Assembly (NCBI RefSeq): GCF_905475345.1
Contig: NC_066593.1
Coordinates: 62,001 to 126,000, forward strand
DNA from: Vespula vulgaris
Lineage: Eukaryota > Arthropoda > Insecta > Hymenoptera > Vespidae
Reading direction: 5' to 3'
DNA length: 64,000 bases
Shown here: positions 35,888-49,821 of the stretch, piece by piece
Layout: every line of letters starts with the position of its first letter
Position numbering within the stretch: the stretch's first letter is position 1
Program-made: the position numbers and the translations under genes
The notes under the pieces: model-generated
Seen by the model: the letters and a program-made list of their open reading frames with translations, nothing else
What the model was told of the DNA's origin: nothing
Database searches by the model: none

Positions 35888-37530
35888 CGATCAGAGTTTT
35901 CATCGTATCGTCGACATTTACGATTGATCTCGAACATGCGCGACGAACGAAGTCGTCCTTTGGTGCGTATCTCTGTTTTCTTTAATTTCGTGTAAAACTT
36001 CTTACAAGGATAAATTACGCATTTTCCAATTTATCAATCACTAACGTACATATTTCGACGGTACATTCGATCATGTACCAACATCAATTCCATCAATGGC
36101 AATAATAATTAACAATTCATTTAGTAAACGTTATAGTCGGATTTCTCAGAGATATAACTTAACGTCTAGCGATCGAAAGAACACATTTACGTAGAAGTTT
36201 AGAGAAACGTTCGGTTTCGACGTTATTTTACTAACAAATGACTCGCGGATAGGCCACTTTCTCAGCTAGGTGCCTAAACGCCAAATAACCTTTCCCAAGT
36301 ACTCGGACCTTTCAGGTTTTTATTTCTCTATTCTCTATCCTTTTTTCCTTTCCTCTGCTTTTCTTCTTTAAAGTACCTTTAAGTATTTACGCGTTTCTCA
36401 TCTACATCGAAAAGTGGGTATTTACAAGAGGAAGCGAAATATCATCCACTTTCGATGCCCTCCCCTTTAGCCTTAAATCGCGGAAATGGAGATCGATTTA
36501 GTTTCTTTCTACGTTAGAACATAGGTACCGTCGTCGTGTCGCCGGCGCCGGTAACGAAATCGATAATCGACGAAAGCCATACACTCGCACATTTTGCTCT
36601 TTTATACAAATTTGCAATCTACAGGAAGGAACCACGGTTGAAACGCGGCTGAAACGTGATAACCCTCCTACTCGCTGCGTGGCGCAGAGGAGTATTCGCA
36701 CGGGCATTCATCCTTATAACGATTAACGATACGTTCACGTATGATACGAAGGGAGAGATAACGAGAAATGACCTCCGGTGATACATTAGATTTCCAACAA
36801 GATTTTCTTAAGCATCGAAACAGGCAGTAATTTGTAGGACTATCGCAATTACGTACCACGAGTGACAGACTTAACTTAAGTAAATCGGCATTCATCTAAT
36901 CGTAAGAGTAAAGATAAAGATTCATTCTTCTTTTTTCCCCCTCTTTAAAAACAACGCTCGTATTTGTGTCGTTAGTACGATTACTCGCAAAAGGGAGGAA
37001 ACGTTGTCTTCTCTTCAAGACACTATTATACAGATAGTTAACGTTACAATAAAATCCAGAATATTGTAGACCGAAAGAAATCGGGGACTTGCTTTGACTT
37101 TTTTCGTCGTCGTTCGTTTTTCGCTTCTCTACTTTTTCTTTCTTCCTTTTTTTTTTTTTTCTTTTTGGTTCGAACGCCTCATTCCTTTATACTCTCTCTT
37201 CGAACGTTTTGTCCGGTTTTCGTGATGGAAAACCAAACGATATGTTTCTATCGCGTTCCCTCGCTTTCAATCCCCTTTTCCAGCAGTCTACGTTTTTAAC
37301 TTATGCCGGCTCCGACACGCCGCGACGTGTGATCGATTTTTCACACAGTATCGCACCAACGAATTAACCCTTTTCAGTATACGTTATTCTGGTTGCACGA
37401 TTGATTTTTGAATTTCGTCTACGTATTTTTACTTACATCGACTAGACAAATTGTACAGTGTGTACCGTAGTAAAAGTTGAATAAACTTTATGCTATTGAT
37501 TTGTATAAAATATCTTCCATGTTCCAAAGG

Positions 37531-37669
37531 TATGTACAGTACATAAATTACGCGACGCTGCGTATGTGTTTCTTTGTGTATTCTCAAGTGTATGCATGGA
37601 GCACGTGCGTGTGTCTGTATATATACACTTTCTCGTTCAACTGTACATATTTATATTTATATATGTACA
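37531..37669 (-). promoter_or_regulatory. Two Pumilio-type elements in the Sidestep 3' UTR region
   Basis: TATGTACA on the plus strand at 37531-37538 and 37662-37669 gives UGUACAUA in the minus-strand transcript, an exact match to the PUF consensus UGUANAUA. They matter only if the transcript runs beyond the proximal ATTAAA signal. Nearby AT-rich sequence raises the chance of random matches. Confidence 0.35.
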
Positions 37670-38050
37670 AACACACGCAGGCACGTGTATGTGTAGGCAT
37701 TCGTACTAAATGTCACGCGTTCGTGCACACAGCTTTCTCTCTCTCTCTCTCTCTCCCTCTCTCTTTCTCTCGATTCACGTGCATACACATTTATCGACGC
37801 AGTATCAATTTCAAAGTCTTCCTTTAATATAAAAAGGGCACTTGATTCAACATAAGTTCGTAAAATGGCGATTTCATTTACGGGGTAGGAAATAAATTCG
37901 TTAAAGTAAAAGAGGCTTGTGTTGTTGAACTCACATACGACGTGCGTCACATACGCTTTCTCTCTCTCTCGTACTTCTTTCGCGAGCGACAAGATAATTA
38001 ACAACGAATCTTTCTTTTTTCTAATACATGGTGTACTTCTCGAGGCAGCG

Positions 38051-38606
38051 TCACACCGAGCTTTCTCTCTTGGCCATCACAACGGGCGTAGTCACGGTCG
38101 CCTCTTTCTGCGACTGGACGCAGCACTGAGCAGGAACTCTCGTTTCGATGTCCTTCGACAAGAGCGTGCATGTACTTGGACAGGTTCTACCGACGACTCC
38201 TAACCCTGCGTACAACATCGGTGGACTCATCGTCATAGATTGAACGCTCTGAGTCGGCCAGTGCTGTCTCGGTAGCGTGCACACTCCGTCGTCGTACACG
38301 CTTCCGATGATGGGCTGAAACTGAAGGATTTTTTATTTCTCTCTCTCCCTCTCTCTCTCTTTCTCTCTTCCTTTCTCCGGCTCTCAAGGGAAAGAGAAAA
38401 CGGCGTTTTTCTTACACTTTTGTGCTTGGTAGATAAATTTGAAAATTCGTGCAGGGGCATCCCGTTGCGAATGGTGCAGTAGCCAACGTAGCTACCGTGG
38501 CCGGTTAAAGAAGTGATGGTCGAGTGTTCCAAGAGACTTCTCGACGGAGAAGTTTCTATCGTCGATACCAGTCGTCTTTTTCTCAAATATTCCGAGGGCT
38601 CGTCAC
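38051..38606 (-). CDS. side: Sidestep exons: cytoplasmic tail with PDZ-ligand end
   Basis: Exons 38416-38606 and 38051-38320, intron 95 bp. The tail includes YLRKRRLVSTIE, GYCTIRNGMPLHEFSNL and a cysteine-containing segment, and ends MAKRESSV. The last four residues ESSV fit a class I PDZ ligand (Ser/Thr at -2, hydrophobic at 0). The junction is phase 0 (HKS|FQP). Confidence 0.88.
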
Positions 38607-41600
38607 CTGAGAAAAACAAAATTGCATGAGCGGTTAATAACGATTGATAATCGAGAAGGGAGAAATTTTCTTCGATCGTTTCATCGCAAATACGTAGACA
38701 TATACTATACGAACCGGTGATTTGCTGAGGTATGATGTCCGGATTCTTCTCGTCGCTCTCGCTCAGATCACCGCTGGTGTCCAATTTCCTGAACGGACTA
38801 CCTGGATGCTTTTCGTCGTTAAGAAGGCTGCTACCTTCGCGAAACCTCAATTCACGCTGTATCGGCACGGGTTTCGTTTGCTTCCCATGTTCCTCTATTT
38901 GCGACTTGCCACGTTCCTCGACGTTGGTGTGTTGGATCCTCAAAACGACCATGACTATTACCGCGACGATTATCAAGGCCGTTACCACGCCGATCATGAC
39001 ACTGAACATCGGCGTTAATCTAACGTTTTGCCGTGGCCTTTCTGAAAAAGCCAACGACTGATCTTACTATCGTATTTTCCGTCCTATTCGTCTAATTCGT
39101 CCTGCGTGCGGAGAAAAGGAAGAAAAGTTCGATCGATCGCATTCGAAGCTTTTTGTCCGTATGCTTCAACTTTCATACTTTCCTTCCGTTTCTCGCGATT
39201 AATTCGGAAAAGAAGATCGTTGTGAAAAGAGATTACACGCGTTTACCTGACTCGGATGTTAATTGTTTTTCAGGGAGCCTCAACGTTCCTGCCTGCACGA
39301 CCATTGCCTCGCTGCGCCCTTTATCGTTGTACGCGTAAATGCACGCCTGATAAAGAGCACCGGACTCGAGTTGAGCGACGCTGAAACGCGGCACCGGCGA
39401 TGTTAAATTTGCACGCAATTCCTGGCTGTTGCTCTCCCTCACCTCGAGAAGAAAGGATTGCGGTAAGCCGCCGTTGAAACCCTCGGTGCATCGCACCGAA
39501 AACGAGTTGGTCGATGTGTTCGAGGTAGTACAATTGTGTACCATATCCGGGCGACCTGTCAGGCGGGGATAGGGAGGAAAGAGATAGTTACGCTAAATCA
39601 AGTTCCTCTCAATCTTCAAATTCGTTCGATCCGTTCGACGTCTTTTTTTCTTTCTTTCTTTTTTTTTCTTTTTTTTTTTTTTACCCGGATAAAACGAAAA
39701 GTTTATATATAAAGTACGTTTGGATGGAACCGTGCGATCGATGATCCTTTAGAAAGGAGCGCAATATCTTAGGTGGCTTAACGAAGCCGACAAAAGGAAT
39801 GCAAATGCCCATTGTTCCTTCGTAGGGGTACCTCTATAGGGTACCTCTTTCGCGCTATTTTTCCAAGCTTACCTCTTGAAAATATAGCCGCGGTAAGGGG
39901 AAAGGTAGGACGTGTCGCGTGGCCGAGAGAGGGAAAATATTTTCTCTTTTCTCGTCTTCTTTTTCTTTTTTTTTTTGTTCTTTCCTTTCTTCTTTTTTTC
40001 TTTTTCCAAAGAATATCCTCACGGCGTGGCGCGACGCGCCGGAAGCACGGTTGTTCGAGATAACAAAAACGAGAGAGAATACTTTCGTTCTCCGTGAAAA
40101 ATCGCGCGCGATGAATTTTTGCGACTCCAAGTCCACTAGGGCTTTTATCTTTAGCGGAAAAATGATGATAGCGATTTAGTTTGATTTTCAAGGAGCTTGC
40201 AGCGCGACTCGGAAAGATTCGCCGGGACGAAAAAAAATACATCATCTCTCAGGTTCGACAAGCGGACATGGATTTATCATACGTACATATACCCTATCTT
40301 CGAAAACTTTGAGTCGACTCGAAAGTCCGCACGACAAAAGGAAAACTGCCGGATATTACCTTTGTGCTCGGTGTTCGGCAATGCCAACGGCGACATCCGA
40401 TATTCGATTATCGAGGTCTTTCGATTTTCGTGATCGTTGCTGCATAAGGATAACTCACCGGCGGGTATAATGTGATAGACGCAAGGCACTTGTTGATGCC
40501 CTATACGATTCGTGGCCCAACATAGCAACGTTCCGTAATCCAATTCCGTCATCGGCGTGTACGAAACGATCGAGGATGTGCCTGCTCTGGCGATATGACC
40601 CGCGGCAACGTCGATACTCTCCGCAGAATTGTTGAACGTCCACCGGAACTGCACTTCCGCGGGATTCGCTTCCACTTGACAGGATATGTTGGCCTTTTCT
40701 TGTTTAGCCACGCCGTGGAACTTGGTTTGGTTCGGCTTGCAAGTTGGCGCGACTGCAAAAATACGTAAATGGACGATAGAGACGACGGAGACCGATTTGC
40801 GAGTCGAGTCGCTAAATCCGAATTAACGCGGGAAAATAATGCGAATAGATTTTACCAAAATTATGTGCTAACGTACGCCATTAATAATTTAATAAGCAAA
40901 ATTGATAGGGCGGAATTTCAATATCCTTGTCGACGCCGTCATATCCTTTCGCGTACGCTTTTATAGGAGGATTTAATAATAATTCAAACCAAATAAGCGG
41001 ACATGTTTGTTATAAATTTATAACGGTTGGATACGTACTTATGTAGGTACACGTATTATATATTGGCAGGATTATTAAACCGTGGGATTTCATTTTCATA
41101 TTTATAATCGATGGAAAGTCGAAAGATTAATGACGATCGAGGCGACGCGACGGTTCGCTTTCCGGTCAAATTCCCTTCGAAATCGCTTTTATTTCGTCGT
41201 CAGCGTTGTCGCCGGTATGCATCGATTATAGAACGTAACGCGGTTGTCGCGTTCCACGATGAGGGAATGAGGATTTCGTGGAAATAATTTTCTGCGGTGC
41301 TTCTTCTTCTTCTCGCGCGAAAGATAATAGCGTACGCGAGTGTACGTAAATATGCCACCGACCCGACGCGACCCCGAAGCGCAGATCCGACGCGCAACTC
41401 AAACGCGGAATCGCGGCACTCGTCCGGACTCGCGCGTACTATCCTACGTAGCTCGTAGAATTAACGTCGTTCGCGCAGATGCGATACTCACACATGACGT
41501 TCAGATAAAAGGGCGAGCTCTCCCCGTCGCCCTCGACGTTGTATCCCACGCACGTGTAATTGCCAGCGCTCTTACGGTCGACTCCTTGGAGCACCAAACT

Positions 41601-43308
41601 CTGGTTACTGATTATGATGCCTTGCGTGACGTTGTGATAAAGTGCCTTGCCCTACGGAAGAATTTGACGATTTTTAATTGGCACGGGGAAACGAGGAAAC
41701 AACATCTCCCTATTCGCTCGACGCTCGGAATCGTCGCGAGATCGAATGCGCGCCTACGTAATCGCTTTTACCTCCTCGAAGCAAGGATATATCGTCGCTA
41801 CGCCGAGGCGAAATTTATTAAAAAGACTTGTCGAACCGACTCGATAAGATTCCTTCTAAAGATCATGTTCGGAGATATTTCTCTCTCTCTTTTCTAGCTT
41901 TTTCATTATCAACGAGACGAATCGAGGAAGAGAAATCGTAAGAAAAAATTTCTTACCTGATGACGCCACTCGACTTTGGTAACCGGTGGCTCGGCTTGTA
42001 TCAAACAATCAAAGTAGACGTCCATACCTTCTCGAATCGTGCTAGGGTCCAAGGACGTTCCCAGTTGTATTTTCGTTTCCGGCGTGTCTGTAAATATGGT
42101 CGATCGACGAGCGAACGCTTGAGTATCGTTTATGGGAAAGAAGTGGTGCGGTTTTAACGACCGAAAAGGAAAGAGAAGAGAGAAAAGAAAATGTTCGCGC
42201 GCAAATTCGTCCGTTCGTCGGAGACGAACGTCGTTTCAACTTTCCTTCGGGCAAGATAAAATGCGTCGTTAATACTCTTACATTGTATCTCGAGTATCCA
42301 GTCGTCCTCTATCGGCGCGCTTCCCGTGATCGAATTTTCAGCTCGGCATGACAAGTGTCTACCGGCATCTGCTTTGGTCGCCATAAAAGATAAGACGCTG
42401 CTGGTCGTGTTCCCATCGCTCGAAGTCTGTAACAACGTCGCCCGCAACTTTTATTCGTTTTCTCTTTTTTTTTCTTCTTTTTTATTTTTTTTTTTTTCTT
42501 ATATTTGCTCTCTTTCTTTCTCTTCTTATCTCCTTACTTTATCTTACATTTTTCCACTATATGAATTATACATACGTCAAAAGCTTATCTATCATCGGAA
42601 AGAGGGGAAGAACGCTCGAACTCGAGTCAAAATCCTCGATCGATCTGTACTTTTTCTTATTATCGATGCGAGAGGGGGGGGGGGGGAAGGAAGAAAAGAC
42701 GCTGAATCTTTTTCAGCCAATTTCATTGTGGCGGAAGTGCATTTTTCCGCTCCGATCGTCGCGTCTCAGCCGAATCGATAGCAAGTCGCAAGCTGCTCTG
42801 ATAACACGAAGGACTACGTCGCATCGAGACGTGGCAAGGACGCGAAAGGGATTACGAGTGATGGATGGAAGGAAGTCGTTTCAGAAGCTCTTATTTTTCC
42901 CTCGCGTATATCTCTCGCCGACGAATTTTCGATCGACCTAAACTACGACTACCTACTTACTACGTATGCTCATTTCTGCATCCTCTTATTTCGGTCTTCT
43001 TTCTTATATGGCCTGAGAGATCGCGGAAGGAAAGAATTTTTGTTGTGCTTCCGATCCATGGAGTTGCGTATCTTTTTCTTTCTTTTCTCCTCTTCTTCCT
43101 TTCTATTTTCTTTTTTTCTTGTTTAATCCGATAAGACGACGATGTAAATATTTGAAACGTCGTACGGACAAGGAAAGATGCAGCGACTCGTGGAAGAAGG
43201 GAGAATTACCAAAAGAAAATATTGTTTCAGACTCGATACACTTGGTTCCGTAGCACTTTGTTTTGTTGCTTATATAAGAAACTTAAACAAAAGGGGATGT
43301 GTGTGCGC

Positions 43309-43351
<43 letters not shown>

Positions 43352-45428
43352 ATATAGAGTAAGGGACCGATGGAGCGTGAGGGGTGCTAGTGGGAAACGG
43401 CCGAGAGAAATACGAGCGGCAAACTATAATCTATTGGAGAACGCAGCGAGGGTAGGACTCGTTTTTCTTCCTCTTCTTCTCCTTCTTCAACGTGCAAAGT
43501 TGAACGGTGAGTCTTTCGTTTTCTTTACCGTGGCATATTCGATGAAATCGAGTCGTCGAGTCGGAAAGAATAAGTATTTTTTTGTGCGCTGATTGCACTC
43601 GCAATTGCGACTAATCATTCGTAAACACGGAGTAATTCGTGGCGGCGTATCAATTAATTAAAAGCAACACCGGCAAGCCGACTGTCACGCATCAATTTAG
43701 CTTAATTACGTGCTCGCTAGGACGGTATCCATGGGTTGGCACGTCCGCGCACGAGCGAGCTAGTTGTTGCAAGGTTAAAGGGAGAAGGATGCGAACGGCG
43801 TGGCGCGGCGTTATCGCGTCAGTGGCTTACTTTGATTTAAATTACCTCGGGCTCTTAACGACGCTTTTACCGGCGGCTTAAGCCGCGGCACGAGCTCATG
43901 ATAACGATATCTCACACGCCATTTCGACGAATACACGCCAAGTTAATGCGCGCGAGCACGAGCTACCTTCGGGATACGTACACACGGCTGGCTCTGTTTT
44001 ACGGCTCGTGTACGAGGCGTGTACGAGGCGTGTAAAGAACGCCAAAGAAAAGAACGCCGGAGAGTCACAAAATTACGAATTATCTCGAGTCTCTACGCTT
44101 CGATCGTACAAATCGAGTCTCGAAAGCATTTTCCGTCACTTCTTTTCGCGCTACTACTCCCGCGAAAAAGGAGCCAATAATCCGATTCTTGGGGATGCCA
44201 GAGTACTCTTAACGAATTTCTTTCTTCCTATACTTTCGTGCCGGTCCGACGTGGCGGCGTTCTGCCTCTTTCCCTGTTATCTCCTAAAACTATTTCGTCG
44301 ATTTTTAAGTTCGAGCTCCGATTCGAGTCAGTAGCGAGAACGGGCTATTGGAATTATGGTTTCCGTTTCCTCACCGTTTCCTTGGAATCCACTAAACGTT
44401 GACCGTTCCTCCACCAAGTCACGATCGCCGGTGGTCGCGAACCGGAAGTTCTGCAGACGAGCTCGTACCTTTTGCCAGCCGATAGAGGTTGATTAGCATC
44501 CCTTATCTTCACTTCCAGCGGGCTGACTGAAACAGTTGTCATTTTTATTCCTCTCTCTCTCTCTCTCTCGTTTTTTTCTTTCTTTCTTTCTTTAAAACGT
44601 AACATCGCGCTCGAGGCTTTGTACCTTTTACCGAGAACGCGTAGGCCTTGATAAACCTACCTTTTCATTTTTTTCCCTGCCGAGTCTAGATGTGGCAATA
44701 AATTTCTATAATTGCGATGAAAAGATAAATTCTATCTCGTATACCGGAGAACCATGTAATTAAAACATTTTATACGATACCTTAACGCGATAAAATATAT
44801 CGTGCCGGAAAATAAAGCTGCGGTATAATGCGATCGTTTGTATTTTGCAATAAACAGAGCGGATGGAATATGGTCCATGATAAGCGTCCATGATATTGAA
44901 TCTCTCGATGTGAACGTATTTAAATAGCGAGGAGGTCGAATATTTTTCCAATTAGAAATGATTTCCCGTAAAAGATGTCAAAGCATTTGTAGGTATTCGT
45001 AATTTCGTTACGCGTCTTGGTACGCGCTGCGTTGGAGAAGTTATCAGGTGGACGAGTCATTATTTTTTAGATGAAAATAATTAAAACGAATTATAAGTCC
45101 TGCAATTAACTTACGGATCTTGGTTTTGTCTCGTATTTTTAGAGAATCGTTCCCCGCAGGATAATCAATCCTCTCTCATTGTTCTCTCTTTCTAATTCCT
45201 CTTTTCGCGATAGCACCGTGTAACCGAGAGGACGTGCTATACTGCGACAAATTGACGTTGATAAATTCTCTTTGTTATAAAGCTATACATCATTTGTGCT
45301 CCGTCGCAGCCTTCGCCAGGAACGGGAATCGAGTTATTCGGAAAATTGTCTACCGTCTTTGCTCGACTTCTCTTTGCTTTGAAACGTCCACTTCTCTCTC
45401 TCTGTTTAACTGTCCGTCTGTTGTCTAT

Positions 45429-45472
<44 letters not shown>

Positions 45473-48400
45473 ACGATCTGAAATTCTTTGTTCAATAAAA
45501 GACAAATTTTCGTTAGCGAAATGGAGGAGAAAGAACCGTTCGCTCGGTGGCATTCATAAAGTTTAACATGATATTGTCGACGCGACGTACGTATATACTT
45601 GCGCACGCGCGCCCACACACACACACACACATACCACGCATGTATTTTCTTCTCTTCACGTCGTTCTTATTTTATTATTCGCGCAAACCGGAGATCGAAG
45701 ATGTATACACAAGTGTATTCCTCCTTGACGGCATTTTCAACTGTACTTCGGTCGCGCTTTGACGGCGCTTTGACGGTGCGAAGAATGGCGCTTTGACGGC
45801 GCTTTGACGGCGCTTTGACGGCCCTTTGACGGCGCATGTCCGACCACGATCGGTCGGTATTTTTGAAAATTTAGACGAGAAGCGCGTATACGAGGGAGCT
45901 CTTAGAATATTCGTTTCGACGTGGAAAAGAAAATCGAGTATACCGTCCGAGCGAGCCCGATTAAAGAGGCGTTTTGGAGCGTTCGTGAATCATTGAACGA
46001 TTCCAATGATCAATCTCGTGCATTACGTCACATTTTTTACGTGATTTCGTTCGTCGAATAAAATGAAGCGTTCTCCGTTTGGACGTTTCGAAAAACTCGT
46101 CGAAAAGAGACGCTTCGATGAGAGAAGGATGTGTTAGGAGAAACGTACGTATTCTTGTACGTTTTAGATACGCGTACTTTCCGAAGGAACGAGATCGAGT
46201 CTCGTGAGTGTGCGTCGAACGTTTCCATTTTTATAGGAGCCACGAGGACGTGCCATCTACGAGGAGGAGGAGAGAAGTTCCTGGAAAGAAGACAAGGGAA
46301 TATTGGATGGAAAGCGTCATTCTCGATGAAGGAGAAGCGAGCGTGAAGCGTGGCCAAAAGAAAGACGGGGAAAGGAGGAAGCGAAGATGCGACCGTCTAT
46401 GTTCGAGCAAACGAAATGCTCGTAAAAATCATCCTCCTTCCGACGCGTCTTTCAGATACACGTGTTTTTCGTTAAAGCGGCTCTATGTTCCGAACAACGA
46501 GCGTACGGCCTAGCGAATCTATGCATGGCTAATGGTTATCGATTTTCAAGTGTACGTCGCATCGGTGCTGCCGACAGAACGGTCGACGATAAACAAGCGC
46601 GGTTCGCGTCGCGTATAACGAGGCCGTTCATTAATCCGCGATTCCGGCTAGCGTGGGATTTGTCACGCGTATTATACAAACAGCCGGTACGCGTACCCCG
46701 TTCGAGAATCCGCCCGGCTGTAGGTTGGTCCTAGTACAGATTGGGCAAAGGTACGAGAAGAGTGTGTCTATGCGCGCGTGTGAGAGAGAATATGCGGGAA
46801 ACCTTGTTCCGAAGCACTTGTTCTACCTCGTACGTGCTTCTGCAGCGTGCTTAAAATTTAGGACAGTCTACCACTGTATCGTACAGCGGCCCTGTAAAAG
46901 TGGCAAAAACCTTTTGTACGAGATTAGCTCCTATTGCTTTCCGAAGGTCTCTCTCTCTCTCTCTCTGCGTGGGAGCGAATTTTGCTGATACGCCAGACCT
47001 GATTTTCCTCGCGAGCGCGCTCTTAAAAAAATATGTGAACGTCATTAAGGCAACGTACCGGCAACGTTATTTTCCCAAACTGCCTACTCACCTAGATAAC
47101 GATCTTAGTTAAGTATAGATAGAAATTTCGTAAGGGCAAACATTGTTCGGGTTCGCAGTATCGTTCGATTCCGGATAGGATAAATATTTTACGGTCGAAG
47201 GCGGTCACAAATAAGCGAAAGATTATTTTGGATTCGGCGCGTATAGATCGATACCGAGCAGGAATATCATCGTCCCTTGTGGAAACTCTGGTAGATAAGC
47301 AGGAGTGTACGGTTACGCGAGTAATTCTCTACGCCGTTCGAATTACCGTGGAACGTAGGATAATCCGTACCTACGAGTTAAATCGTCCTTTCGCGTTGTA
47401 CGAGAATCGCGTTTATCTTTCTCTTTACCTTTCTCTCTTGTTCTTCGCACGGGTTCGTTTGTAATATAATCTTTATACCGCGTCCGAAGGACTTCTCCGC
47501 GGTTCGTCGTGCAACGAGAAGATCGAACGTATGCCCTTTCCAAACAATTGGTTAGTCGCGTACAAAGGGATTTCAGATACTCGAATTCTCTCGTACGTGT
47601 ACTTACTCGACGTACGAAATAAAACTCGTTTCAACGTCGATTTAACGTCTAGTTAGCTGCATTCTCTCTCTCTCATACGCTCGGCATCCTTTATCGAGAA
47701 ATTTATCTCGTCGCCGCGCCGTGTCCGCGACATAGCGCATTCATTTTCATTGATTTATCGACGCTTTTGTTGACTGTAAATTAGGATGAGTGCCTTCGGT
47801 ATTCGGTTCGGAGAGAACCAAGTGGAATTAGCGGATAGAATTTCACCGCGACATTTGTAATTCGGTAACTATCTCGACTCATCGAGTCGTTCGCTTTGTT
47901 TCGCCGGAACGTTCGTTTAATACGCAATTATCTTGACCGTTTGAAACTTGCGGTACCTAATGGATGTATAAAAAGGCATTGGGGCGGCAGTTCATTCGCT
48001 TCGACTTGAATCAAATTCAAGTTTATGATCGTCGAGCGTGGAACAAGGAAATGCCCCCGACGATAATTTTTGTCCAGGTTGTCCGCGGGACTTTGAAATG
48101 GACGGTATCGTTTGTAATACCGCAAAGTGCGCTCTTTCGAAGGGGGAAAGAGAGCAAGCTTCGTTCTCTCGCGTCGACACGATCGCGCGTGTAGCAAGCC
48201 GCGATATCCCTCGTTTACCCTCGTTTCGGCGTAGCGCCGTGTACACGGTACTTACCTACCGACGTACGTGCCACATGGTACACGTTTGTCTCGCTCGCGA
48301 GAGCGCGATTCTACGCGAAAAGCTTCTCTATGGAAGGGTCCGTCTTTTCTTTTTCAACGCGACGTCGATCCTCTTTGGCCTTTTTATACGTTCCGTCCTC

Positions 48401-49782
48401 TTGGTAGACGTCTTGGTAGTCGTCTTTGCAGTCGCACTCGGTAGTCATCCTTACCGCCTAAGGCTAAGCTTTCGCGTTTCTGTTCCTACGTCCGTCGCAC
48501 ACCGGTACCATTTTCCTCGCTTAGAAATTCAGGCCAGTCTCTTGACGGAGCGAGAGCGAGAGGGAGGGTCTATTCAACGATGCCGGATATCCATTCAGAG
48601 GGCGAGGGAGAGAGAGAAAGAGAGTTGGAAAGACGTTGCGTCTTTAAAAGGACGCCATGGATCAACGCCGACCAAGAAATATTCTCGATGTTCCGCTTCC
48701 TCTCCTTGCATCGGACTTTTTCTCGAGGAATACGAGAGTAGTTGCAATATTTATTGCCACCTGGCGCCGGTTACCACTGACACGCGTCAGCTTTACCGTT
48801 CCTCGACCGTCCTGACTACTTGTCGACTATACGTTATGCGACGTGTTTCGTTCGCTCGGAAACGTCTACTTCGGCAACGATCGTGCGAATTATTATTATA
48901 TTATACGTTTCCTCGCGAACGCCGTCTAAAGTTTATACTTGATCTTTTCAAGACGCATCGCCGTGCTTCGAGACAACGTCTTTCAAATACTGCTTTTAAC
49001 GGAAACACAAGGTTTAACCGTAACTTTTAACTTTTTCAAGTTCAATCTACTTTTACCGAATTGCGACTGAATGTCTTTAAAGTCGTCCATATCGAAGGTT
49101 TCTTTTGCTTTTCTTCGAATACGCGATTCTCTGCTGATCGAAAGTTATTAATCGGCGAAATTGATTCAATCACTGGTCTTGGTCGTTCTAAAAGGAGAAA
49201 GAGACGAGAGCAATTTCGACGTCTTACTTTTTCTCAACGAATTACGATCGAGAGCTTTTGATCGTTCGGAGGAGATTTCGAGCGGAAAACTCGCGCGGTA
49301 AGTAAGGAGTTTTCCAGTTTGCATAAATAGTCTAAATGCGAGATGAAATCATAGAAAGTCGCGGAATTAGTTTCGTATCGTATGCGTTGCCACCGTCGTG
49401 TTTTGCTAATTTTTTGCATTTTCTACGATAATTGTAAGAAAGTTGCTCGCGTTTGATATTTCCAATTCTGACTATTCCCTCTGGACGGCATTCTACTGCC
49501 TCGACGGTGTTGATTTGACGACATTGGGTATTGCCAATCTCTTTGCCTTTCTATGATAATTGCTCGTCTCTCTCTCATTTCGGAGAAGAAAACTCGAGGG
49601 AAAAGATAGTATCGAGCGTGAGCGCGAGAAAATTGATACGAAGCGTTATATTCGGGCGAGTGAAGAGATATCATTCGTAACTCGATCGTCTCATGCGTGC
49701 ACACGTCGTACGGATAATCCGATGATATCGTAGTAGCGTGGAGAAAGTAATTGTTTCGTCGTCCCGTCGGACAACTTGGTTG

Positions 49783-49821
<39 letters not shown>

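Larger units (their letters stand above)
35743..38050. other. Convergent 3' UTR region, TEX47-like (+) and Sidestep-like (-)
   Basis: No coding exon. The minus-strand Sidestep 3' UTR begins at 38050. Candidate minus-strand polyadenylation signals read TTTAAT at 37823-37828 (ATTAAA), TTTATT at 36319-36324 (AATAAA) and TTTATT at 35796-35801, so the UTR may be about 0.2, 1.75 or 2.3 kb long. The last would overlap the TEX47-like transcript. A CT microsatellite lies at about 37737-37771. Two minus-strand UGUACAUA Pumilio-type sites are listed separately. Confidence 0.5.

Noticed and set aside
48038..49030. 330-residue plus-strand frame inside a Sidestep intron
   Set aside because: Longest frame outside real exons, but rich in Arg and Ser, includes GA-repeat translation (RERERE-type) and has no recognisable domain.
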